A stretch of DNA of 5,996 bases from Prevotellaceae bacterium UBA2757 (GCA_002353215.1 DEJD01000112.1:3137-9132); one strand, 5' to 3'. Shown: positions 1 to 5,996, counted from the first letter of the stretch. A program made the numbers and translations. Notes: generated by a model from the sequence alone, not told the origin.

Positions 1-58
1 AAGTATGATAAGAAGAGTTCGTACTCAAGCTCGATTAAATGGTATTGATAATGCATAA
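1..58 (+). other. possible 3' tail of an upstream gene (frame undecided)
   Basis: Two plus-strand frames are open from the window edge. One reads 15 codons and ends KWY followed by TGA at 46-48. The other reads SMIRRVRTQARLNGIDNA and ends with TAA at 56-58, inside the heptamer array. The base composition of 1-46 is clearly less A/T-rich than the array that follows, which is what an ending coding region would look like. The piece is too short to identify a family or to choose between the frames, and it may also be non-coding. Confidence 0.2.
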
Positions 59-130
59 TTCATAATGCATAATTGATAATTGACAATTAAAAATGAAGAA
101 TTAAAAATTAAAAATTGAAAATTAAAAATG
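47..130 (+). repeat. 12-copy degenerate heptamer tandem array (NANAATK) forming the ruvX leader
   Basis: The 84 bases divide without any indel into twelve 7-mers. In every copy positions 2, 4, 5 and 6 are A, A, A and T (48 of 48). Position 1 across the copies reads GCCCGGAAAAGA, position 3 reads TTTTTCAGAAAA, and position 7 is only G or T (GTGTTTGTTTTG). The variants are ordered: ATAAT types first, then one ACAAT, then AAAAT types, so the array grades from one flavour to another. Copy 12 ends in ATG, which is the ruvX start codon; the preceding 7-mer (40-46) and the following one (131-137) do not fit. I recall similar A/T-rich strings between genes in Bacteroidetes genomes, so this is probably a dispersed genomic repeat type. 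Its function is not known to me. Confidence 0.85.
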
Positions 131-547
131 AGGATATTATCCATAGACTACGGAAAGAAGCGGACAGGCATTGCTGTGACTGACCCTATGCAGATTATTG
201 CTAACGGACTGGAGACGGTGGAGACGAAGGAGCTGGAGGCTTTTCTGAAGGCTTATATGGAGAAGGAAGAGGTGGAGACTATCGTGGTGGGCTACCCAAG
301 ACAGATGGACGGCGAGGACTCGGAGAATATGAAGAGAATCACTCCGTTCGTAAACAGACTGCGGAAGCTGTACCCGGAGAAGAAAATTGAGATGTATGAC
401 GAGAGGTTCACATCGGTGCTGGCACACAAGACCATGCTTGCATCGGGTATAGGAAAGAAAGCCAGACAGGACAAGGCTCTGGTGGACAAAATCTCGGCTA
501 CCATCATACTGCAAGAATATTTGGAAAGTAAGAAAAACTTGATATAA
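128..547 (+). CDS. ruvX: RuvX/YqgF family RNase H-fold putative nuclease (pre-16S rRNA processing)
   Basis: This 139-residue protein has the normal length for the family (E. coli YqgF is about 138). Family motifs appear in order: the N-terminal strand with the first acidic residue, IDYGKKRTGIAV (D7, residues 6-17); the central IVVGYPRQMDG (52-62); the DERFTS segment (91-96) carrying the conserved acidic pair; and the C-terminal DKISATIILQEYL (120-132) with the last metal-binding aspartate, D120. Homologues have been linked to maturation of the 16S rRNA 5' end, and the older name reflects a proposed Holliday-junction resolvase role; it acts in the cytoplasm. The start at 128 is preferred because the RxLxxDYG strand follows at once. 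No Shine-Dalgarno is present, and the leader is the A/T heptamer array. No Bacteroidetes TAnnTTTG element was seen in 1-127, so transcription may come from further upstream. def follows after one base. Confidence 0.95.
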   Translation: MRILSIDYGKKRTGIAVTDPMQIIANGLETVETKELEAFLKAYMEKEEVETIVVGYPRQMDGEDSENMKRITPFVNRLRKLYPEKKIEMYDERFTSVLAHKTMLASGIGKKARQDKALVDKISATIILQEYLESKKNLI

Positions 548-548
548 T

Positions 549-1103
549 ATGGTTTTACCAATGTACATTTTCGGACAACCTGTACTGAGACAAGTTGCCG
601 ACGAAGTAGAAAAGGACTACCCTAACCTGAAGGAACTGATTAAGAACATGTATGAAACCTTGCGCAATTCGGAGGGTGTGGGACTGGCTGCACCTCAGGT
701 AGGACTGCCCATCAGACTGTTTATTGTGGATTTGGACTGCATCAGCGAGGATCATCCTGAGTTCAAGGGCTACCTGAAGACTTTCATCAATCCCGAGATT
801 GTAGAGCTGAGCGAAGAACAGGTGTCGTATGAAGAAGGATGTCTGTCGGTGCCTGGAATCCACGAAAATGTAAAACGTCCGAAACGTGTGTTGCTGAACT
901 ATCTGGACGAGGATTTCAACGAACACGAAGACTGGTTCGACGATTTTCCTGCAAGAGTGATTCAGCACGAAAACGACCATCTGGACGGTAAGATGTTCGT
1001 TGACCATCTGGGTCCGCTGCGCAAACAGATGCTCAAATCGAAACTTGTAGCAATGACTAAGAATAAGTTCAGCGCTTCGTATAAATGCAAACCAAACAAA
1101 TAG
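549..1103 (+). CDS. def: peptide deformylase
   Basis: This 184-residue metalloenzyme removes the N-formyl group from nascent polypeptides at the ribosome exit. All three signature motifs are intact: GVGLAAPQVG (residues 43-52), EEGCLSVP (95-102) with metal ligand C98, and QHENDHLDG (139-147) with ligands H140 and H144 and catalytic E141. The N-terminus (VLPMYIFGQPVLRQVA) matches the usual beginning of the family, so the ATG at 549 is chosen over the internal ATG at 561. There is no good Shine-Dalgarno; the start is only one base after the ruvX stop, which implies one transcript. An acidic stretch before motif III (DEDFNEHEDWFDD, 120-132) is, as I recall, usual in Bacteroidetes deformylases. 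The C-terminal tail is basic (FSASYKCKPNK) and its last codons overlap the next gene. Nothing suggests loss of activity. Confidence 0.97.
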   Translation: MVLPMYIFGQPVLRQVADEVEKDYPNLKELIKNMYETLRNSEGVGLAAPQVGLPIRLFIVDLDCISEDHPEFKGYLKTFINPEIVELSEEQVSYEEGCLSVPGIHENVKRPKRVLLNYLDEDFNEHEDWFDDFPARVIQHENDHLDGKMFVDHLGPLRKQMLKSKLVAMTKNKFSASYKCKPNK

Positions 1104-2662
1104 TCATAAGCCTGTTGCTGAGTCTGTCGTCGCTGTTTCCTGCCCAAGCGCAGATAAACACTTCGCGAATGATAGATATAGGTCGGAATGCCATTTATTT
1201 CGACGATTATGTACTGGCTATACACTATTTCAACCTGGTTATAAACTCAAAACCATATCTCTACGAACCGTATTTCTATAGAGGACTGGCTAAGTTCTAT
1301 CTGGACGACTTCACCGGGGCGGAGGCTGACTGTACGAAGGCTATTGAGAAGAATCCGTTCTACCCCAACAGCTATCAGGTGAGAGGACTCGCAAGGATAA
1401 AACTGAATAAGCTGGCTGGTGCTGCGGAAGACTACGGCAAGGCAGTGGAGGTGGAACCGGGAAACCGTTCTCTGTGGCATAACCTGACTATCTGCTACCT
1501 GCAAATGGACAGTATGCAAATGGCTGACTCCATCTGCGATATAATGATTAAGAAATGGCCGAAGCAGTCGGAAGGTTATACCATCAAGGGACAGATAAAA
1601 CTGGAAACCGGCGATACCATCATGGCTGAACAGTTTGTTGACAAAGCTCTGGAGGTGGATAAGTATAATGTGCCGGCTATGGTTGCCAAGGCTATGCTTC
1701 TCGTGAAAAGGGAAAACTACAAGGATGCAGAGAGTATGTTTGACGAAGCTCTGCGTCTGCAACCGAAACATGCAGGCAATTACATAAACCGAGCTCTGTG
1801 CCGTTACCATCAGAATAACTACCGAGGAGCTATGCAGGACTACGACCAGGCTCTGTCGATTGACCCGAACAACTTCATAGGTCACTACAACCGAGGTTTG
1901 CTCCGTGCTAATGTGGGTGAGGATAATCTGGCGATTGAGGACTTCAATTTCATCATCGAGAAAGACCCTGACGACATGATGGCTATCTTCAACCGTGCTA
2001 CCCTGCTCGACAATATCGGTGAATATGCAGAGGCTATACGCGACTACACTACTGTTATAAAGGAATATCCTAAGTTTCTGTACGGTTATCAGAGACGAGC
2101 TGCTGCAAAACGTAAGATCGGAGATATAAACGGAGCAAGACGCGACGAAGACCACGTGCTTAAAGAGGAAATTGCTCACCGATACGGATATGCAACTGCT
2201 ACTTCACGACAGAAGAACAAAACCAGAAAGCAGTCGGAGAAGAATATCGACGACTACCAGAGTCTGGTGGTTGCTGACGATGAGGAAGCTACAAAACAGT
2301 ATTCGAGCGAAATCAGAGGAAAGGTGCAGAACAAAAATGTGGAGACTACCCTCATAAAACCACAGGAGAAGACTTCGAAACTGTATAACGAAGTGGCTCC
2401 GGACGATGCTATGAAGTATTTCGAAAAGGCTTATGATCTGGCTCACAACGGAAATATACCTGATGCCATCATGAACCTGGACACTGCTATCAGCATCAAT
2501 CCTACTTTCGCTGAAGCATACTATAACCGAGGACTGCTCAAACTGCTCTCCGACCAGACTGAGGCTGCTATCCTCGATTTGTCAAAGGCAGGCGAACTGG
2601 GTATTTACTCAGCTTATAATATAATAAAGAAAAATACCAAGAAACTGACTATCAAGAACTGA
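1085..2662 (+). CDS. exported tetratricopeptide-repeat protein, def-linked
   Basis: This 525-residue protein begins with a Sec signal peptide: K4, a Leu/Ser-rich core (6-18), and likely cleavage at AQA22|Q23. No lipobox cysteine is present, so it is probably periplasmic. The mature part is mostly TPRs of about 34 residues, at roughly 28-58, 60-93, 94-127, 128-160, 162-195, 196-229, 230-263, 264-297, 298-331 and 332-362. A charged linker of about 70 residues (365-435, Lys/Arg-rich then mixed) follows, and then two more TPRs (441-473 and 475-507) and a short basic tail. The strongest units carry the expected hydrophobic and Gly/Ala positions, for example GHYNRGLLRANVGEDNLAIE. The start overlaps the def 3' end by 19 nt in another frame, which suggests translational coupling; the signal peptide right after this ATG supports the start. 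TPRs bind proteins, but the partner is unknown and no catalytic domain is visible. The family, as I remember it, accompanies def in Bacteroidales. Confidence 0.93.
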   Translation: MQTKQIVISLLLSLSSLFPAQAQINTSRMIDIGRNAIYFDDYVLAIHYFNLVINSKPYLYEPYFYRGLAKFYLDDFTGAEADCTKAIEKNPFYPNSYQVRGLARIKLNKLAGAAEDYGKAVEVEPGNRSLWHNLTICYLQMDSMQMADSICDIMIKKWPKQSEGYTIKGQIKLETGDTIMAEQFVDKALEVDKYNVPAMVAKAMLLVKRENYKDAESMFDEALRLQPKHAGNYINRALCRYHQNNYRGAMQDYDQALSIDPNNFIGHYNRGLLRANVGEDNLAIEDFNFIIEKDPDDMMAIFNRATLLDNIGEYAEAIRDYTTVIKEYPKFLYGYQRRAAAKRKIGDINGARRDEDHVLKEEIAHRYGYATATSRQKNKTRKQSEKNIDDYQSLVVADDEEATKQYSSEIRGKVQNKNVETTLIKPQEKTSKLYNEVAPDDAMKYFEKAYDLAHNGNIPDAIMNLDTAISINPTFAEAYYNRGLLKLLSDQTEAAILDLSKAGELGIYSAYNIIKKNTKKLTIKN

Positions 2663-2675
2663 TAGACAAATTGTC
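2649..2675. terminator. small inverted repeats at the convergent gene junction, possible weak terminator
   Basis: Two short inverted repeats abut here. CTATCA (2649-2654) pairs with TGATAG (2660-2665) around a 5-nt loop, and the plus-strand stop TGA (2660-2662) lies in the second arm. GACA (2665-2668) pairs with TGTC (2672-2675) around AAT. Read on the minus strand, the hairpins come after the stop of the 2684-4174 gene and are followed some ten bases later by a T-rich stretch (about 2622-2637). Read on the plus strand no T-tract follows. The stems are short and A/T-rich, so a terminator role is tentative; placement between convergent genes is the main support. Confidence 0.25.
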
Positions 2676-2683
2676 AAGCACAC

Positions 2684-4174
2684 TTATTTGCGTTCTGAGA
2701 TTATCTCGTAATAACGCTCGAGCGACATGCCTGGGGGCAGGTAGTCGTTAAGAATCCATTTTGTGAGGTCGGGACACAATTCTGCACCCAACTTAATGTA
2801 ATGGGCTGCGTTCTTGTAGTCCTTTTTGCGAATATATATGTATGCTTTATAAGGATATATCTTTTCTTCGCCATCGAATTTGGCAGGAGCGCGTTCAATG
2901 ATATCAAGCAGTTCGAGTGCTACAGAGTCCAGTTTGAAGGCAAGCAGTCGGGATGCTATCTTCAGGATTGCTGCAACCACATCTTCCTGCTGCTGGACGT
3001 AATCGATGAAAAGAGGAAGGGCTTCTTCAAACTTACCCTCAGCCAACCTGAGTGTGGCATTGAGCAGGTTGAATTCCACCTGATTCGGAGCCAACTGTAC
3101 TGCTTTGTCTATATACTTACGAGCCATATCGAGATGACCTATGGAAAAATAGAGGTCTGCCATCTCGAAACAGGCATTGGCATAGTATTCTTTGTCGGAA
3201 GAAAAACGTGTGAAGAATATCTCTGCCTTCTGAAGTGCTTTCAGAGCAGCTTTTGTGTTATTGGTTTCTGAATAACAGGAAGCAAGAGCAAGCCACTGAC
3301 TGCCGTCGTGAGTCTGTTTGATGTATTCCTCAATCAGAGGTGCTGCATCTTCATAGTTCTCACGATATATGAAACAATGGGCTTTGGTAAGCATTGCATC
3401 AACATCCTTAGGGTCGATGGCAAGGGCAAATTCCGCGGAGTCCATTGCGTCGTTTGGAAGGTTGCAGGTGAACTGGGCTGCAGCAAGAACTGTCCAGCCA
3501 CGATAGAGGTAAGGATTGGTTTCAAGCAGGTTACCATATACCTTTATTACCATATCGTAGAGACATTCGGCACGAACTGTGTCGGCAAGAATCAGGTCGC
3601 TGTCGAAATTGCCCAGCGGAGAGAAATTGGCTAAATATAGTTCTATCCAGCGCTTTACTACTTCCTCGTCATAGAAGTGGTTTGGGGCAAGTTCGATGAG
3701 CGAGGTGATGACATGAATATAACTGTCGCGAATGTATTCATCGCGCTGCACCGGGTCTTCCTCTTCATTATTGGTGTTTTCGCGCTCTATGGCTATCCAG
3801 TCGGTAAACATCTCCTCGGCTTTCTCTGTATTGTCGTGGAGAGCATACTGAAGTTGTGCTTTCTGATAGAGCACTTCACCAACACTGCTTCCGTTCGGAA
3901 TAGATTCGACTATCTGCTCTGCCTCCGCAAATCGGTGCAGATATATGTATGCACCGGACTTGATGAGCAGAAGCTGGGGTTCATCAGGATAGATGGAAAG
4001 TCCGGTTTCCACACATTTTATTGCTTCGGATGAGTTGTCGGAATTCATGTAGTAATCGGCAATGTCTGAGTAGTCATCAATGTCGAGATATGGCGCAACG
4101 CCAGTCTTCAACGAGTCTTCATAGACATCGAGGATTTCACGGAATTCCTCACTTTCAAAATAGTCGTTTCTCAA
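2684..4174 (-). CDS. cytoplasmic tetratricopeptide-repeat protein with TTG start, glnS-linked
   Basis: This 496-residue acidic protein has no signal peptide or membrane segment, so it is probably cytoplasmic. TPR-like helix pairs are visible at about 33-66, 67-98, 224-257, 258-290, 292-325, 331-364, 365-398 and 439-470. Residues 100-220 are helical-looking but weaker as TPRs and include an acidic patch (NTNNEEEDPVQRDE, 133-146). No enzymatic motif is visible; a scaffold or adaptor role is inferred from the repeats only. The frame is closed by TAA at 4189-4187, and between that stop and the NDYFESEEFREIL sequence there is no ATG or GTG, so TTG at 4174-4172 is the best start. The next in-frame Met is residue 43, which would cut away the N-terminal helix. 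glnS ends 34 nt upstream on the same strand, and no TAnnTTTG promoter was seen in the gap, so the two are probably co-transcribed. The NDYFESEEFREI opening resembles a Bacteroidales TPR family I remember. Confidence 0.9.
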   Translation of the reverse strand: MRNDYFESEEFREILDVYEDSLKTGVAPYLDIDDYSDIADYYMNSDNSSEAIKCVETGLSIYPDEPQLLLIKSGAYIYLHRFAEAEQIVESIPNGSSVGEVLYQKAQLQYALHDNTEKAEEMFTDWIAIERENTNNEEEDPVQRDEYIRDSYIHVITSLIELAPNHFYDEEVVKRWIELYLANFSPLGNFDSDLILADTVRAECLYDMVIKVYGNLLETNPYLYRGWTVLAAAQFTCNLPNDAMDSAEFALAIDPKDVDAMLTKAHCFIYRENYEDAAPLIEEYIKQTHDGSQWLALASCYSETNNTKAALKALQKAEIFFTRFSSDKEYYANACFEMADLYFSIGHLDMARKYIDKAVQLAPNQVEFNLLNATLRLAEGKFEEALPLFIDYVQQQEDVVAAILKIASRLLAFKLDSVALELLDIIERAPAKFDGEEKIYPYKAYIYIRKKDYKNAAHYIKLGAELCPDLTKWILNDYLPPGMSLERYYEIISERK

Positions 4175-4208
4175 AGTGTTGTAGTTTTATGATTGATAGT
4201 TTAACCTG

Positions 4209-5963
4209 TTATTTTGATGCTTTCAAATCGACAGTGCGATTGAACACAAGATGGTCTGGTGTAGAATCGGGATCTACATTATAGTATCCGATGCGCTGGA
4301 ACTGCAGGTAGTCGAGCGGTTTGCGAGTCTGCAACCATTTCTCCACATATGCCTTCTTAATCTCAAGGCTGTTAGGATTGAGGAAAGGACGCATAGCTTC
4401 GATGCCACGAACATCTCCGTGTTCCTTTGAGTAGTTGGCTACTTCGTCGCGTGGATTTGCAACAAGCCACAGGCGGTCGTAGTTGCGCACTTCCGCTTCG
4501 AGACAGTGGTCCTGACTTACCCAGTGGATAGTCTTTCCTTTTATCTTCATGTTGGAATTTGCCTGACCGGTCTTTGTGTCGGGAACTAATTCAGCACGTA
4601 CTTCGATAATATTTCCGTCTGCATCTTTTACGATACATTCCTCTGGATTCTCAGAACAACGGATGATATAGGAGTTCTTCAGGCGTACTTCCTTACCAGG
4701 ACCGAGACGGAAGAATTTCTTCGGAGCATCCTCCATGAAGTCTTCACGTTCAATCCACAGTTTGCGGCTGAACTCAATCTCATGAGTTCCATCCTCCGGA
4801 TTCTCCGGGTTGTTCTGTGCTGTATAAACCTCTGTCTCTCCTTCCGGGAAGTTGGTGATGACAAGACTAAGCGGGTCGAGCACAGCACTTACACGCTGAG
4901 CACGTTTGTTGAGGTCGTCACGAACAGCACTTTCGAAAAGCGACATCTCGTTGAGAGCATCAAACTTAGTGTAACCAATCTTGTCGATGAAGCTGAGGAT
5001 GCCTTCAGGACTGTAGCCACGACGACGGAATCCGCAGATAGTAGGCATACGAGGGTCGTCCCAGCCGTTTACTATTTTCTCATTTACGAGAATGAGCAGA
5101 TTGCGCTTACTTAATAAAATATGTGTAAGGTTGAGTTTGTTGAACTCAGTCTGTCGTGGACGGTTATCGTCGAGCGGTTTGTCGTCACCACCCTCAATCT
5201 TTGCCCAATCGACAAAGAGATCGTAGAGCGGACGGTGGCTTACAAATTCGAGAGTACACCAGCTGTGGGTTACTCCTTCCCAGTAGTCGCACTGACCATG
5301 GGTGAAGTCGTACATAGGATATGCATTCCATTTGTTGCCTGTGCGCCAGTGTGGCATATTGAGCACTCGGTACATGATAGGATCGCGGAAGTGCATATTC
5401 GGACTTGCCATATCTATTTTGGCACGAAGCACCATCTTTCCGGGTTCCATTGTGCCGCTGTTCATCTGTTCGAAGAGTTTCAGACTCTCTTCTACCGGGC
5501 GGTCGCGGAACGGACTGTTGGTACCTGGCTGAGTAGGTGTGCCTTTCTGTTCTGCAATCTGTTCGCTGGTCTGTTCATCTACATATGCCTTGCCTGATTT
5601 GATGAGAGCTACAGCGAGATCCCACAACTGCTGGAAGTAGTCGGAAGCATAGTATATATTGCCCCACTTGAAACCGAGCCACTCTATGTCGCGCTTGATA
5701 GCTTCTACATATTCAGTGTCTTCCTTCTGTGGGTTGGTGTCGTCCATACGCAGATTACATACACCTCCATATTTCTTAGCCAGTCCGAAGTCTATTGCTA
5801 TTGCCTTCGCATGACCGATATGAAGGTATCCGTTTGGTTCCGGTGGGAAACGAGTCTGCATGCGTCCTCCGTTCTTACCTTCTGCCAAATCCTTACGCAG
5901 TATTTCCTCTACAAAACTAACAGACTCATAGGGCTGCTGTTCATTGTTGTTTGCTATATCCAT
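4209..5963 (-). CDS. glnS: glutamine--tRNA ligase (GlnRS)
   Basis: This 584-residue class I aminoacyl-tRNA synthetase charges tRNA-Gln with glutamine directly, using ATP, in the cytoplasm. The Rossmann-fold catalytic part carries RFPPEPNGYLHIGHAKA (38-54, HIGH at 48-51) and LRMDDTNP (71-78). The KMSKS-equivalent loop is LLSKRN (283-288, SKR at 285-287) and is followed by NGWDDPRMPT (299-308), typical of the GlnRS/GluRS group and specifically GlnRS-like here. The C-terminal half (about 350-580) is the two-beta-barrel anticodon-binding region, with IHWVSQDHCLEAEVRNYDRL (479-498) and a terminal VFNRTVDL (573-580). It is somewhat longer than E. coli GlnRS (about 554), partly through an insertion near 505-528. 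The ATG at 5963 is supported by a promoter element 21 nt upstream. The leader is short and A-rich, with no Shine-Dalgarno. The gene heads a likely two-gene operon with the TPR gene. Confidence 0.97.
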   Translation of the reverse strand: MDIANNNEQQPYESVSFVEEILRKDLAEGKNGGRMQTRFPPEPNGYLHIGHAKAIAIDFGLAKKYGGVCNLRMDDTNPQKEDTEYVEAIKRDIEWLGFKWGNIYYASDYFQQLWDLAVALIKSGKAYVDEQTSEQIAEQKGTPTQPGTNSPFRDRPVEESLKLFEQMNSGTMEPGKMVLRAKIDMASPNMHFRDPIMYRVLNMPHWRTGNKWNAYPMYDFTHGQCDYWEGVTHSWCTLEFVSHRPLYDLFVDWAKIEGGDDKPLDDNRPRQTEFNKLNLTHILLSKRNLLILVNEKIVNGWDDPRMPTICGFRRRGYSPEGILSFIDKIGYTKFDALNEMSLFESAVRDDLNKRAQRVSAVLDPLSLVITNFPEGETEVYTAQNNPENPEDGTHEIEFSRKLWIEREDFMEDAPKKFFRLGPGKEVRLKNSYIIRCSENPEECIVKDADGNIIEVRAELVPDTKTGQANSNMKIKGKTIHWVSQDHCLEAEVRNYDRLWLVANPRDEVANYSKEHGDVRGIEAMRPFLNPNSLEIKKAYVEKWLQTRKPLDYLQFQRIGYYNVDPDSTPDHLVFNRTVDLKASK

Positions 5964-5984
5964 TATATATTGTTATTTTTTTTG

Positions 5985-5992
5985 CAAAGATA
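5985..5992 (-). promoter_or_regulatory. Bacteroidetes-type -7 promoter element for glnS
   Basis: Read on the minus strand the bases are TATCTTTG followed by C, a full match to the Bacteroidetes primary-sigma -7 consensus TAnnTTTG. It lies 21 nt before the glnS ATG, which leaves room for a short leader that is A-rich (a run of eight A at 5983-5976). The matching -33 element (TTTG-like) would lie beyond the right edge of the window. This is the only clear full match I noticed next to a gene start in the window. Confidence 0.75.
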
Positions 5993-5996
5993 AATT

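Noticed and set aside
77..89. Perfect 13-bp odd palindrome TAATTGACAATTA, operator-like
   Set aside because: It falls across two adjacent heptamers and is explained by their consensus. No regulator gene is nearby to support an operator.
47..130. CRISPR array
   Set aside because: The units are 7 bp and contiguous, without unique spacers, and there are no cas genes.
132..142. Inverted repeat GGATATTATCC just after the ruvX start
   Set aside because: Only four base pairs can form with a three-base loop, and it lies in codons of the conserved RuvX N-terminus, so it is probably chance.
519..524. GGAAAG as a Shine-Dalgarno for def
   Set aside because: It is about 24 nt before the ATG, too far, and the other clear starts in this window also lack a Shine-Dalgarno.
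137..1007. Minus-strand frames at 137-568 and 555-1007 opposite ruvX and def
   Set aside because: They are antisense to two well-conserved enzymes with intact motifs and have no domain of their own.
1247..2179. 310-codon open frame on the minus strand inside the exported TPR gene
   Set aside because: It lies fully antisense to a clear TPR coding region, and its translation shows no recognisable domain. Long antisense frames arise from the codon bias of the sense gene.
2801..4033. Several plus-strand frames (2801-3271, 3308-3634, 3677-4033) opposite the cytoplasmic TPR gene
   Set aside because: They are shadows of the TPR frame. Their hydrophobic, Cys-rich translations are what reverse complements of acidic helical proteins give.
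5121..5597. 158-codon plus-strand frame (and a shorter one at 5302-5532) inside glnS
   Set aside because: It is antisense to the catalytic core of GlnRS, Cys/His/Phe-rich and without family resemblance.

Overview
The window looks like ordinary chromosomal DNA from a member of the Bacteroidales, probably Prevotella or a close relative. Four things point there. A Bacteroidetes-type -7 promoter element (TATCTTTG) lies in front of glnS. None of the clear starts has a Shine-Dalgarno sequence, and starts are A/T-rich instead. Both TPR proteins resemble families I associate with this order. The Sec signal of the exported TPR protein ends in AQA|Q, a form common in the phylum. No mobile element, RNA gene, CRISPR array or defence system was found.

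Layout: bases 1-46 may be the 3' tail of an upstream gene. Bases 47-130 are a 12-copy degenerate heptamer array whose last three bases are the ruvX start codon. Then comes a tight plus-strand operon: ruvX/yqgF (128-547), def (549-1103, 1-nt gap) and an exported TPR protein (1085-2662, overlapping def by 19 nt). A 21-nt intergenic gap with small inverted repeats separates this from a convergent minus-strand pair. That pair reads from the right edge: glnS (promoter at 5985-5992, gene 5963-4209), then a cytoplasmic TPR protein (4174-2684), which has no ATG and appears to start with TTG.

The content is housekeeping. RuvX acts in rRNA 5'-end maturation, Def removes the formyl group from nascent proteins, and GlnRS charges tRNA-Gln directly. 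Two large TPR scaffolds of unknown partner lie tail to tail between these translation genes. There is no gene-free stretch longer than 300 bases.

The most unusual structure is the heptamer array (consensus N-A-N-A-A-T-K, four positions invariant in all twelve copies). It forms the whole ruvX leader and supplies its start codon plus three short-circuited upstream ATGs. Other points worth a look are the TTG start, an apparently shortened C-terminal half in the exported TPR protein, and an insertion in the anticodon-binding half of GlnRS. I did not find evidence of a new multi-gene system here.
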